The notes beneath the pieces were generated by a model. The model had not been told where the DNA came from. It saw only the letters and a list, made by a program, of their open reading frames with translations, and made no database searches. From an uncultured Opitutia bacterium (GTDB lineage Bacteria; Verrucomicrobiota; Verrucomicrobiia; Opitutales; UBA953), in NCBI GenBank assembly GCA_903855995.1, contig CAIOAN010000013.1, positions 142,875-206,874 of the forward strand: a DNA stretch of 64,000 nucleotides. The letters are read 5' to 3'. The translations under genes were made by a program, and so were the position numbers. This document shows, one piece after another, positions 1-6,308 of the stretch. Each line of letters opens with the position of its first letter. Within the stretch, counting starts at the first letter, position 1.

Positions 1-584
1 GGCTCGGTGGACCAGAGAGAGGCATATGAGCTGGCCAGTTGACAAGTTGACACGGGGACAAGGGAGGCAGCGCGGCGGAGCCGCGACAAGATGAGAGGCC
101 CGGAGGCTAGGAGGCTTGGTTGAACAGAGCGAGGCACTTCAATCAGTGCAAAGGTGAAAATCTGCATAGGGCCTGTGCAAAAGTGCAAAGGTGGGAGACA
201 ACGTTTCGGGTGGCAGGTGGCGGCCTCAGGTGGCGGTTGGCGGGCAAGCGACAGAGATACAATGGAGACCGGAAACCGGAGAGGCAGGGCTAAAGGGGGC
301 AGAATGGGGAGACTGGATGATTGGCTGGGGCACACATCTTCGGGTGACGGGCACGGGCATCGGGAATTCAGGAGTCGGCCATTCGGCCATCGGAAGCTGG
401 CACCCGGGTTCTGGCGGCTGAAGGCTGAACGACTGGCACCCGAAAGGCTGACCACCGTGGCCGTCACCCGTCACCTGGAATGAATTCCCTACAGCGGATG
501 CGATGTCATCGCATCCCTACCCGATGCAATCTCCTGCCACCTGCCACCCGGGGCTGCCACCCGCCACCTGAGAGTGATTGGCAA
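1..584. repeat. Intergenic repeat mosaic at window start
   Basis: No credible gene is seen here. The stretch is assembled from modules that recur elsewhere in the window: a GAGGCCCGGAGGCT-type block near 95-135, TGCAAA repeats near 146-198, a GGTGGCGGGTGG-type block at about 204-245, a REP-like palindrome at 496-521 and an inverted copy of the GGTGGC block at about 534-572. A block near 240-480 is closely similar to parts of 3020-3180 and 8570-8710. Short open frames are only translations of these repeats. Confidence 0.75.
496..521 (-). repeat. REP-like palindrome with GTAG head
   Basis: A 9-bp stem (GGATGCGAT / ATCGCATCC) with a 3-nt loop is followed by CTACC. Read on the minus strand this is GGTAG followed by the hairpin. 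Identical or nearly identical copies occur at 6108-6133, 11351-11376 and 26970-26995. Confidence 0.8.
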
Positions 585-1370
585 TTAGCCCCAAGGATTC
601 AGTTTAAGTTTTTCGAGCTGGGCTCCGGGCAGACCGAGCAGGCATTCGCCGACTTTGAGGCGGCTGAGATCGGTGCCAAGCTGGCTAGCAGGCGTGGCGA
701 GAGGCTGGCCGAAATGATTCAGCGGCATGGGTCGGTCGCCGGAAATCTGGCGCGAGGGATCGGTCGAGAGCAGCGCCTGCGACATGACCTTGAGGCAACG
801 TTTGAAGAAGTGGTAGAAGCACACGTGGGTGCTGAACAGGGCGAAGAGATCGTCGTCGAGGGCGCTGGGCGATTGGCAGGTGACGATGAGGGTGAAGCCG
901 TTCTTGACGGCTTCGCGCAGGAGAATGATGAAGGTCGAGAGAGCCGAGGATTGATGAGAGATATCGACGACGAGATAGCGGCGCACGGCGCGATCGGGCG
1001 GATTCTTGGTGAGCTCGTAATAAAGCGAGCGCAGCAGGAGCTCGGCCATGGCATCCCGCCCGGCGCGATCGCAGGCGAGCGTGGCGATGGCGGAAGATTT
1101 CAGGAGATCGGGCGCGGGCGAAGGGGCGTTGGGACTGGAGATACCAAAGGTCTCTTCGCCATAGACCTCGCGCCGGAGGCCTTTGATCTTGGCGCCGATG
1201 ACGTCGGCGTAATCGATGACGAGCACCTGGGCGCCCGCAGCGACGAGTCCGGGGACGATGGCTTCGCGTAGGAGATGGGATTTACCGGCTCCCGGAGCAC
1301 CCGAGATCAGCACATGCCCGCCCTCGATCACCCGTTGGGTGTGATGAGGGGTCCAGAGGGCGAGATGCAT
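585..1370 (-). CDS. P-loop ATPase of the HerA/TraD-like conjugation-ATPase type
   Basis: A predicted cytoplasmic NTPase of about 261 residues. The Walker A motif GAPGAGKSH lies at residues 24-32. A Walker B-like strand reads YLVVDISH, with no acidic residue after the Asp, where HerA/VirB4/TraD relatives usually have Asp-Glu. A later TLIVTCQSPSALDDDLF segment resembles the sensor strand (T-Q-S-P) of these ATPases. I chose the ATG at 1370 rather than the upstream TTG at 1409 because similarity-like sequence starts there; neither has a clear ribosome binding site. It diverges from the RAYT gene, with three REP palindromes between them (1411-1513). No relaxase, T4SS gene or NurA partner is visible, so its role in DNA pumping, conjugation or REP biology is unknown. 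It could be an orphan of a lost element. Confidence 0.6.
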   Translation of the reverse strand: MHLALWTPHHTQRVIEGGHVLISGAPGAGKSHLLREAIVPGLVAAGAQVLVIDYADVIGAKIKGLRREVYGEETFGISSPNAPSPAPDLLKSSAIATLACDRAGRDAMAELLLRSLYYELTKNPPDRAVRRYLVVDISHQSSALSTFIILLREAVKNGFTLIVTCQSPSALDDDLFALFSTHVCFYHFFKRCLKVMSQALLSTDPSRQISGDRPMPLNHFGQPLATPASQLGTDLSRLKVGECLLGLPGAQLEKLKLNPWG

Positions 1371-1410
1371 TGGGCGATGGGAGGGTAAAGCGAAGCGGAA
1401 AGCAATCAAA

Positions 1411-1437
1411 GGTAGGGGCGTGCGGCCCGCACGCCCG
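1411..1437 (+). repeat. REP-like palindrome, GTAG head on plus strand
   Basis: GGTAGG is followed by a GC-rich near-perfect palindrome (GGGCGTGC / GCACGCCC). Relatives with the same stem are at 2067-2092, 20866-20890 and 26848-26872. Confidence 0.75.
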
Positions 1438-1451
1438 AGGGAATTCGGGGC

Positions 1452-1513
1452 GGATGACCGGGCCGGTCATCCCTACCTCGAGACAACGGACGACCGGGCC
1501 GGTCGCCCCTACC
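1452..1513 (-). repeat. Tandem pair of REP-like palindromes 5' of the RAYT gene
   Basis: Two copies at 1452-1477 and 1488-1513, each with a GA(C)CGGGCCGGTC core and a CCCTACC tail, separated by a TCGAGACA-containing spacer. The same palindrome recurs at 2012-2037, 2169-2194, 20907-20932 and 26890-26915. The arrangement of REPs on both sides of a RAYT gene is typical of REP/RAYT loci. Confidence 0.85.
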
Positions 1514-1573
1514 TAGATGCAGCTGGGGTATTCCCTATGTTTCCTCGCTTGGGCGGATAGTTTCGATGGGTGG

Positions 1574-2017
1574 ATGCTTCAAAGGAAGATCCTCCCACAT
1601 GGTATCCCTGAATGGGTCGACCGAGATGACCACTGGTTCATCACGATTTGCTGTCATCCACGCGGGTTAAATCAATTGGCCTACTCGCGCAGCTTCGGAG
1701 CAATAGTCGAAAGCCTGAGATTCAGGGAAGCCAGGGGTGACCTGAAGGTAGCCATCGTTACCGCCATGCCGGATCACCTCCACCTCATCTGCAGAGTCAA
1801 TCATCACCGCGGAATGTCCAAAATGATTCAGGACTTCAAAACCTACATGGCCAAATCGCAATCGGTGAAATGGCAGGATGGATACTTCGACCATCGCCTG
1901 AGAAGTCCTGCGGAGTATCTGGACAAATACGCCTACGTCAGACGCAACCCCGTCCGAGCGGGACTTTGCGCAAGGCCAGAGGATTGGTGGTATACATGCG
2001 AACGTACCGACGGATGA
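1574..2017 (+). CDS. REP-associated tyrosine transposase (RAYT, Y1-type)
   Basis: A Y1-transposase domain protein of the IS200/IS605-related REP-associated family, expected to bind and nick single-stranded REP hairpins. From the ATG at 1574 it is 147 residues. The metal-binding HUH-like motif PDHLHLI places His68 and His70. The C-terminal YVRRNPVRAGL signature is characteristic of the family, as is the preceding WQDGYFDHRLRS region. I did not assign the nucleophilic Tyr. An upstream ATG at 1517 would add 19 residues, but the family-like sequence starts near GIPEWV, so 1574 is preferred. The gene is flanked by REP-like palindromes at 1452-1513 and 2012-2037, and its TGA stop lies inside the downstream one. 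RAYTs are usually domesticated single-copy genes, and this one looks intact. Confidence 0.85.
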   Translation: MLQRKILPHGIPEWVDRDDHWFITICCHPRGLNQLAYSRSFGAIVESLRFREARGDLKVAIVTAMPDHLHLICRVNHHRGMSKMIQDFKTYMAKSQSVKWQDGYFDHRLRSPAEYLDKYAYVRRNPVRAGLCARPEDWWYTCERTDG

Positions 2018-2037
2018 CCGGGCCGGTCATCCCTACC
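2012..2037 (-). repeat. REP-like palindrome overlapping the RAYT stop codon
   Basis: The same GGATGACCGGGCCGGTCATCC palindrome core as upstream of the RAYT gene, with a CTACC tail. The TGA stop of the transposase (2015-2017) is formed by the first arm of the palindrome. Confidence 0.85.
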
Positions 2038-2066
2038 TCGAGACAAAAGTCTATCGCGTCGACCTG

Positions 2067-2130
2067 GTAGGGGCGTGCGGCCCGCGCGCCCGAGGTATTG
2101 GGGCGGACGACCAGGGCCGGTCATCCCTCC
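2067..2130. repeat. Inverted pair of REP-like palindromes
   Basis: A plus-oriented GGTAGG palindrome at 2067-2092 faces a degenerate minus-oriented copy at about 2104-2130, whose tail is CCCTCCC rather than CCCTACC. Such head-to-head pairs resemble BIME organisation. Confidence 0.65.
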
Positions 2131-2133
2131 CGA

Positions 2134-2161
2134 CAAAAAAGCCGCCCGATTGGGCGGCTTC
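2134..2161 (-). terminator. Intrinsic terminator of the first DUF1080-like gene
   Basis: On the minus strand GCCGCCC-AATC-GGGCGGC forms a 7-bp GC stem followed by TTTTTT. It lies about 40 bases past the stop at 2197, with a REP-like palindrome (2169-2194, tail CCCCACC) between stop and terminator. Confidence 0.85.
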
Positions 2162-2196
2162 ATAAGACGGACGACCGGGCCGGTCGTCCCCACCTT

Positions 2197-2940
2197 TTAC
2201 TTCGCCGACGCGTTCCAGATCTTGATATCGTCGAAGAAACCGAAGTGGCCGCCGCAATTGAGTTCGATCTTGGACTTGGTGGGATGGGCGATGCCGGAGG
2301 ACTTGAGGTAGGCGACAGGCTTGCCGTCGATGGAAGCGCGCATCTGGTCGCCGACGGTCTCGAGGACAAGGGTATACCACTTGTCGGTCTCGAGGGCGGG
2401 TGCGATGGGATAGGTGATACCGCGACCAACGAGGCGCTTGGCGCGCTCGGCCTTCATCTCGGGCTTACCTTCCATGGCACGGATCTCTTCGTTCATACCG
2501 CCGTCGCGCTGATCCAGCAGGATCACGGCGTTGGGCTTGACCTGCACGAGGCAGAGGTGGCCGTAGTGCGAGCCCTTGAAGGCGCGGTCATCGAATTCGA
2601 CGGAGAGGCTCGTGGCGCCGGCGAACTTGATCTTCACCTCGATGATGCTGTCCTTGGTAGCGACATCGCTGCCGATGACGGAGTTGTGGCCCTTGATGGC
2701 CGGCTTGCCGTCCTTGGCCGGGACGTCGAGCTTGGTGGTGTTGCCGCGCAGGGCGCCGTCCTCGATCGTGAAGGTCGGGACGACCGGACCCCAGGCCTTA
2801 CCAAGGTCGGCGCGATTAAAGTCGTCGGAGAAGAGCAAAGCGCCCTTGGCCGCGAGCGGCTCGGTGGGGACCGGAGGGAGTTTGGGGGCGTCGGCCGCGA
2901 AGGCGGTGGCGGCGAGCAGCAGCGGGAGGAGGGATTTCAT
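2197..2940 (-). CDS. Secreted DUF1080/LamG-like protein, paralog 1
   Basis: A 247-residue exported protein. An 18-residue signal peptide (MKSLLPLLLAATAFAADA) precedes a single domain that opens with LLFSDDFNRADLGKAW and ends with FGFFDDIKIWNASAK, the layout of a concanavalin-like beta-sandwich of the DUF1080 (3-keto-disaccharide hydrolase/LamG-like) group. It presumably binds or acts on glycans outside the cytoplasm; the reaction is not shown by the sequence. Start 2940 was chosen for the signal peptide; longer in-frame sequence upstream is only repeat DNA. A paralog with the same start and end motifs lies at 5168-5923, also minus strand, on the other side of the sulfatase gene. This pair of relatives bracketing a sulfatase suggests local duplication. 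Confidence 0.7.
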   Translation of the reverse strand: MKSLLPLLLAATAFAADAPKLPPVPTEPLAAKGALLFSDDFNRADLGKAWGPVVPTFTIEDGALRGNTTKLDVPAKDGKPAIKGHNSVIGSDVATKDSIIEVKIKFAGATSLSVEFDDRAFKGSHYGHLCLVQVKPNAVILLDQRDGGMNEEIRAMEGKPEMKAERAKRLVGRGITYPIAPALETDKWYTLVLETVGDQMRASIDGKPVAYLKSSGIAHPTKSKIELNCGGHFGFFDDIKIWNASAK

Positions 2941-3345
2941 GGGGAGAAGCAAAATACAGGTGCAAACGTGCAAAAGTGCAAAGGTGAATGCGCGAGTATC
3001 GAGTATAGGGAGAGGCATCGATTCGGGTGGCAGGTGGCAGCCTCAGGTGGCGGGTGGCGGGCAAGCGACGGAGACACAAGGGAGACCGGAAACCGGAGAG
3101 GCAGAACTCAAAGGGGGCAGCAGAGGGGAACCGGATAGTTGGCGGGGGCACACATCTACGGGTGACGGGTGCGGGTGCGGGATATGAAGTGCAAAGGTGC
3201 AAAAGTGAAGACAAAGGTACCCGGACCTGAACCTGTACCTGTACCTGAACACCTGAACCCGGGACCTGACGGCCGAGACCTGGGACCTGAGAAGCGGGTA
3301 TTAGCGGTTAGCGGTTGGGAACACAGGGCGGTGGGCTAAGGGTTA
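2941..3345. repeat. Intergenic repeat mosaic between DUF1080-like gene and sulfatase
   Basis: Contains TGCAAA repeats (about 2957-2986), two GAGTATN heptads (2994-3007), a GGTGGC block (about 3027-3063), a region like 240-350 (3063-3175), a run of ACCTG units (about 3217-3290; hexamers such as CCTGTA alternate) and a TTAGCGGTTAGCGG unit near 3300. No coding potential is seen. Confidence 0.7.
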
Positions 3346-3377
3346 GAACCTTTTGTCACGAGTGGGGTTAATTATGC
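3346..3377 (+). promoter_or_regulatory. Conserved upstream box AACCTT-N-GTGGGGTTAAT (copy 1)
   Basis: AACCTTTTG, then after a short spacer GTGGGGTTAATTA, ends just before the sulfatase start. The same arrangement is found before the VWA-like gene (9843-9872) and, with variation, before the second sulfatase (29981-30008). It could be a promoter or a regulator site; the spacing does not fit a sigma-70 promoter well. Confidence 0.4.
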
Positions 3378-4796
3378 ATGCGGATGTCTGCCCTGCTCTC
3401 CCTCCTGCTTTGGTGCCTTGGCGCGAACGCCGCCGACAAGCCGAACATCCTGTTCCTGATCGCCGACCAGCACATGGTCGACGCGCTGAGCTGTGCGGGG
3501 AATCCGTACGTGAAGACGCCTAACCTGGATCGCCTGGCCGCGCGCGGCATGCGTTTCACGCGTTCCTACGTCGCCTACCCTCTCTGCGTTCCTTCGCGCG
3601 CCAGCTTGTTCTCATCGCGCATGCCGCATGAGCTCGGCATCTACGGCAACACGCTCGGCACCGATCTCGCGGACAAGAAAGTCCCGACGATGGGGGAACT
3701 CATGCGCACCGGAGGCTATGAGACGGCCTATGCCGGCAAGTGGCATGTCCACGAAGCCTTCCCCGCCTACGCGCCAAAGAAGAAGACCATGCCAGGCTTC
3801 GATGTCCTGCCGGCGACGGGCGGCAAGGACCCGCGCAAGGGCGACAAGAAGACCGAACAAAAAGGACCGCAATGCGACCCCTTCACAGCGGAAGCGGGTA
3901 TCAAGTTTCTCGGCGATAAGCACGAGAAGCCGTTCCTGCTGACGGTCTCGCTGCTCAACCCGCATGATATCTGCGAGTTCCCGACCTTCGATGGCTTCAA
4001 GACCATGGCTCCGCAGGACGAAACTCAACTGCCCCCGCTGCGTCCGAACTTCAAAGACACCGACAAGCTACCTTCGACACTGAACGACCCTAAGGCCAAT
4101 CGCGGCTCTTGGGGCTACGGAAAGTGGCAGGACCTGCGGTGGCGCCAATACCAGTGGGTCTATTACCGGCTCGTCGAATCGACCGACAAGCTGATCGGCG
4201 ATGTCCTGAACGCTCTCGAGAAATCGCCTTACAAGGATAACACCATCGTCGTCTATACGTCTGACCACGGCGAAATGCTGGGGTCGCATCGCATGATCTC
4301 AAAGGAGAAGCTCTACGAGGAATCCGTGACCGTGCCGCTCATCATCGCTCCACCCGGCCAAGCCGGCAGTGTGGATAAGACCCACAACGTCATCGGTATG
4401 GACCTCATGCCGACCTTCCTGGATTACGCCGGCGTCGCCGCTCCGGCATCGCTTCGCGGCAAGAGCCTGCGTCCGCTCGTCGAAGGCAAGCCGTTCGCCG
4501 AAAGAGACTACGTCGCGGCGGAGTCGTTCGACCCCGAAGCCCGCCTGATCCGGACCTCCCGTTATAAATATGTCCGCTATGCGCTCGGCGAGAACCGCGA
4601 GCAGCTGTTCGACCTCGAGAACGACCCGCATGAGCTGAAGAACCTCATAGCGGATGCCAGCCTAACGAAAGAGATCGAACGTCACCGCGGCTTTTTGGCC
4701 GAATGGATGAAGCTCACCCACGACCTCGAAGAAGGCAAAGGCACCGAGCTGCTTGCCAAGATCAAGGCGAGGGAGGGAGATGCGGACGGGAAGTGA
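3378..4796 (+). CDS. Secreted sulfatase (formylglycine type, S1 family)
   Basis: A 472-residue exported sulfatase that would hydrolyse sulfate esters, probably on a polysaccharide or its oligosaccharides. A signal peptide ends at ANAA (residue 19). The first metal-binding strand is NILFLIADQH. The formylglycine signature CVPSR has Cys70, so the enzyme needs a maturation factor that is not in the window. A late SDHGEMLG motif supplies further metal ligands. Length is normal for choline-sulfatase-like or other S1 members; the substrate is not determinable. ATG 3378 and ATG 3384 are both possible starts. It stands alone between two minus-strand DUF1080-like genes and has the conserved upstream box at 3346-3377. 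Confidence 0.9.
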   Translation: MRMSALLSLLLWCLGANAADKPNILFLIADQHMVDALSCAGNPYVKTPNLDRLAARGMRFTRSYVAYPLCVPSRASLFSSRMPHELGIYGNTLGTDLADKKVPTMGELMRTGGYETAYAGKWHVHEAFPAYAPKKKTMPGFDVLPATGGKDPRKGDKKTEQKGPQCDPFTAEAGIKFLGDKHEKPFLLTVSLLNPHDICEFPTFDGFKTMAPQDETQLPPLRPNFKDTDKLPSTLNDPKANRGSWGYGKWQDLRWRQYQWVYYRLVESTDKLIGDVLNALEKSPYKDNTIVVYTSDHGEMLGSHRMISKEKLYEESVTVPLIIAPPGQAGSVDKTHNVIGMDLMPTFLDYAGVAAPASLRGKSLRPLVEGKPFAERDYVAAESFDPEARLIRTSRYKYVRYALGENREQLFDLENDPHELKNLIADASLTKEIERHRGFLAEWMKLTHDLEEGKGTELLAKIKAREGDADGK

Positions 4797-5083
4797 GAGG
4801 GCCGGAGAGGAGGACTGTAGGACACGAGGGCCGGAGATAGAGGCGGTGCAAAGGTGCAAATCGGAGCGGAGCTCCTGTACAAAGGTGCAAAGGTGGGAGA
4901 CAACGTTTCGGGTGGCGGCCTCAGGTGGCGGGTGGCGGGGATCATTCTCGGGTGGCTGGTAGGGCTGGCCATCCTTGGCCGGCCGCGGTCGAGCACGGAT
5001 GCTCGACCCTACCGAATGCAATCTGCTGCCACCTGCCACCCGGGGCTGCCACCCGCCACCTGAAACGATGGTATCGGTAGGCA
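4797..5083. repeat. Intergenic repeat mosaic with an inverted REP pair
   Basis: After the sulfatase stop come a GGGCCGGAG block, TGCAAA repeats (about 4849-4891) and a GGTGGC block (about 4909-4940). Then come the inverted REP pair at 4958-5013, a GATGCAAT-like linker and an inverted GGTGGC block (about 5029-5062) that belongs to the convergent gene. No gene is seen. Confidence 0.75.
4958..5013. repeat. Head-to-head REP pair (BIME-like)
   Basis: GGTAGGG with a GGCTGGCC...GGCCGGCC-type stem (4958-4984) faces a copy with stem GGTCGAGCA/TGCTCGACC and tail CTACC (4987-5013). The two stems are unrelated in sequence while the GTAG heads are identical. Confidence 0.75.
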
Positions 5084-5110
5084 CAAAAAAGCCCCCTATT
5101 ACGGAGGCTA
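5084..5110 (-). terminator. Intrinsic terminator of the second DUF1080-like gene
   Basis: On the minus strand AGCCTCC-GTAAT-AGGGGGCT (one G-U pair) is followed by TTTTTTG. It is about 60 bases past the stop of the gene at 5168. Confidence 0.75.
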
Positions 5111-5146
5111 TTGGTTCGCAGCATGTCACCATGCCAGCAGATCCCC

Positions 5147-5167
5147 GCGCGACGCGGAGCGTCGCGC
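5147..5167. repeat. Perfect 9-bp hairpin at the 3' end of the DUF1080-like gene
   Basis: GCGCGACGC-GGA-GCGTCGCGC abuts the stop codon at 5168. It lacks a T-run and could protect the transcript 3' end or be another palindrome family; part of the same sequence is found near 27017-27035 beside the porin gene. Confidence 0.6.
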
Positions 5168-5923
5168 TTACTTCGCGGAGGCGTTATAGATTTTAAGATC
5201 GTCGAAGAGACCGCTCTGGCCGGCGACGCCGAATTCGTAGCGGGTCTTGGTGGCGTGGGCGATGCCGGAGGACTTGAGGTAACCGACGGCCTTGCCGTCG
5301 AGGACGACGCGGATCTGATCGTCGACGATTTCGACGACGAGGGTCTGCCATTCGCCGACCTTGACGTCAGCGGGGAAGGTGGCGGAGCGACCAACGAGGA
5401 GCTTGGCGACTTCAGCCTTCTTGGCCGGGTCGTTCTTCATTTCGTAGATGTCGTTGCGCATACCGCCGTCCTTTTCGTCGATGATCTGGACGGAGCCCTT
5501 CTTGGTCTTGGCGTCATAACGGACCTGGGCGCGACAGATGTGGCCGTAGTGGCAACCGGTGTATTTACGGTCGTCGAGTTCGACGTCGACCATCGAGGCG
5601 CCGTCGAGCTTGATGCGGACTTCCACGACGGAGTCCTTGTTCGGGACTTCGAGGCCATAGACGGCGGCGTGGGCGGTGATGACTCCCTTGCCATCCTTGG
5701 TCGGCTCGTTCTTCACGCGGGTCTGTGTGCCGACGAGGGCGCCATCGGCGACCTTAAAGGTATCGACCACGCGAACCCAGCGCTTGTCTGGGGTGCCGGA
5801 GAAATCATCGGCGAAGAGCAGTTCGCCCTTCTTGGCGATGGAGTCGGCGGGAATCGCCGGGAGCTTGGGAGCGTCGGCCGCGAAAACGGTGGCGACCAGG
5901 AGGAGGGGGAGGAGGGAGCGCAT
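5168..5923 (-). CDS. Secreted DUF1080/LamG-like protein, paralog 2
   Basis: A 251-residue exported protein with signal peptide MRSLLPLLLVATVFAADA. It has the same domain plan as the gene at 2197-2940: an opening ELLFADDFSGTPDKRW, a central SVQIIDEKDGGMRNDIYEMK and a closing GLFDDLKIYNASAK. It is probably a beta-sandwich glycan-acting or glycan-binding protein. Start 5923 was chosen because the signal peptide begins there; the in-frame upstream part is translated repeat. It is convergent with the sulfatase at 3378-4796. The two paralogs share their signal peptides almost exactly, pointing to a fairly recent duplication, but they differ through the middle. Confidence 0.7.
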   Translation of the reverse strand: MRSLLPLLLVATVFAADAPKLPAIPADSIAKKGELLFADDFSGTPDKRWVRVVDTFKVADGALVGTQTRVKNEPTKDGKGVITAHAAVYGLEVPNKDSVVEVRIKLDGASMVDVELDDRKYTGCHYGHICRAQVRYDAKTKKGSVQIIDEKDGGMRNDIYEMKNDPAKKAEVAKLLVGRSATFPADVKVGEWQTLVVEIVDDQIRVVLDGKAVGYLKSSGIAHATKTRYEFGVAGQSGLFDDLKIYNASAK

Positions 5924-6308
5924 GGGAGGGATGGGGGAACTGCTGGCATGGTGAACTGCTGCGAAGCAGATACACAAACTCAAAGAGGAACGGGGAGAGC
6001 TTCGGGTGGCGGGTGGCGGCCTCAGGTGGCGGGTGGCGGGGATCATTCTCGGGTGGCAGGTGGCCGGCCGCGGTCGAGCACGGATACTCGACCCTACCCA
6101 AGACAGCGGATGCGATGTCATCGCATCCCTACCCGATGCAATCTGCTGCCACCTGCCACCTAAGAATGAATAGGACAGTACGTGGTCCTGTCCCTACCTC
6201 GGGACTGCTTCGCAGCCTGCCAGCCTGCCAGCAGATCCCCCACGCGAAGCGTCACCGAACCTTTGGCTCGCCTAGGGCTAGGCCGAGCCCTACCCCTTCC
6301 CCTCTCCG
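5924..6308. repeat. Intergenic repeat mosaic upstream of tgt
   Basis: Holds an AACTGCTGGCATGGTGAACT unit (5938-5970, related to 49327-49358), GGTGGC blocks (6003-6060) and four REP-like palindromes with CTACC tails: 6072-6098, 6108-6133, 6173-6198 and about 6265-6294. Three stems are unrelated to each other. Any tgt promoter must lie within or between these repeats. No gene is seen. Confidence 0.75.

Noticed and set aside
154-483. 109-residue frame in the first repeat mosaic
   Set aside because: It translates TGCAAA and GGTGGC modules; the same peptides appear wherever these repeats occur in the window.
480-1271. 263-residue open frame on the plus strand
   Set aside because: It is antisense to the P-loop ATPase, whose frame has Walker A and conserved strands; this frame has Glu/Gly-rich low-complexity composition typical of antisense frames in GC-rich DNA.
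2098-3138. 346-residue plus-strand frame
   Set aside because: Antisense to the DUF1080-like gene with its signal peptide and terminator; composition is Asp/Gly/Val-rich antisense and the ends are repeat DNA.
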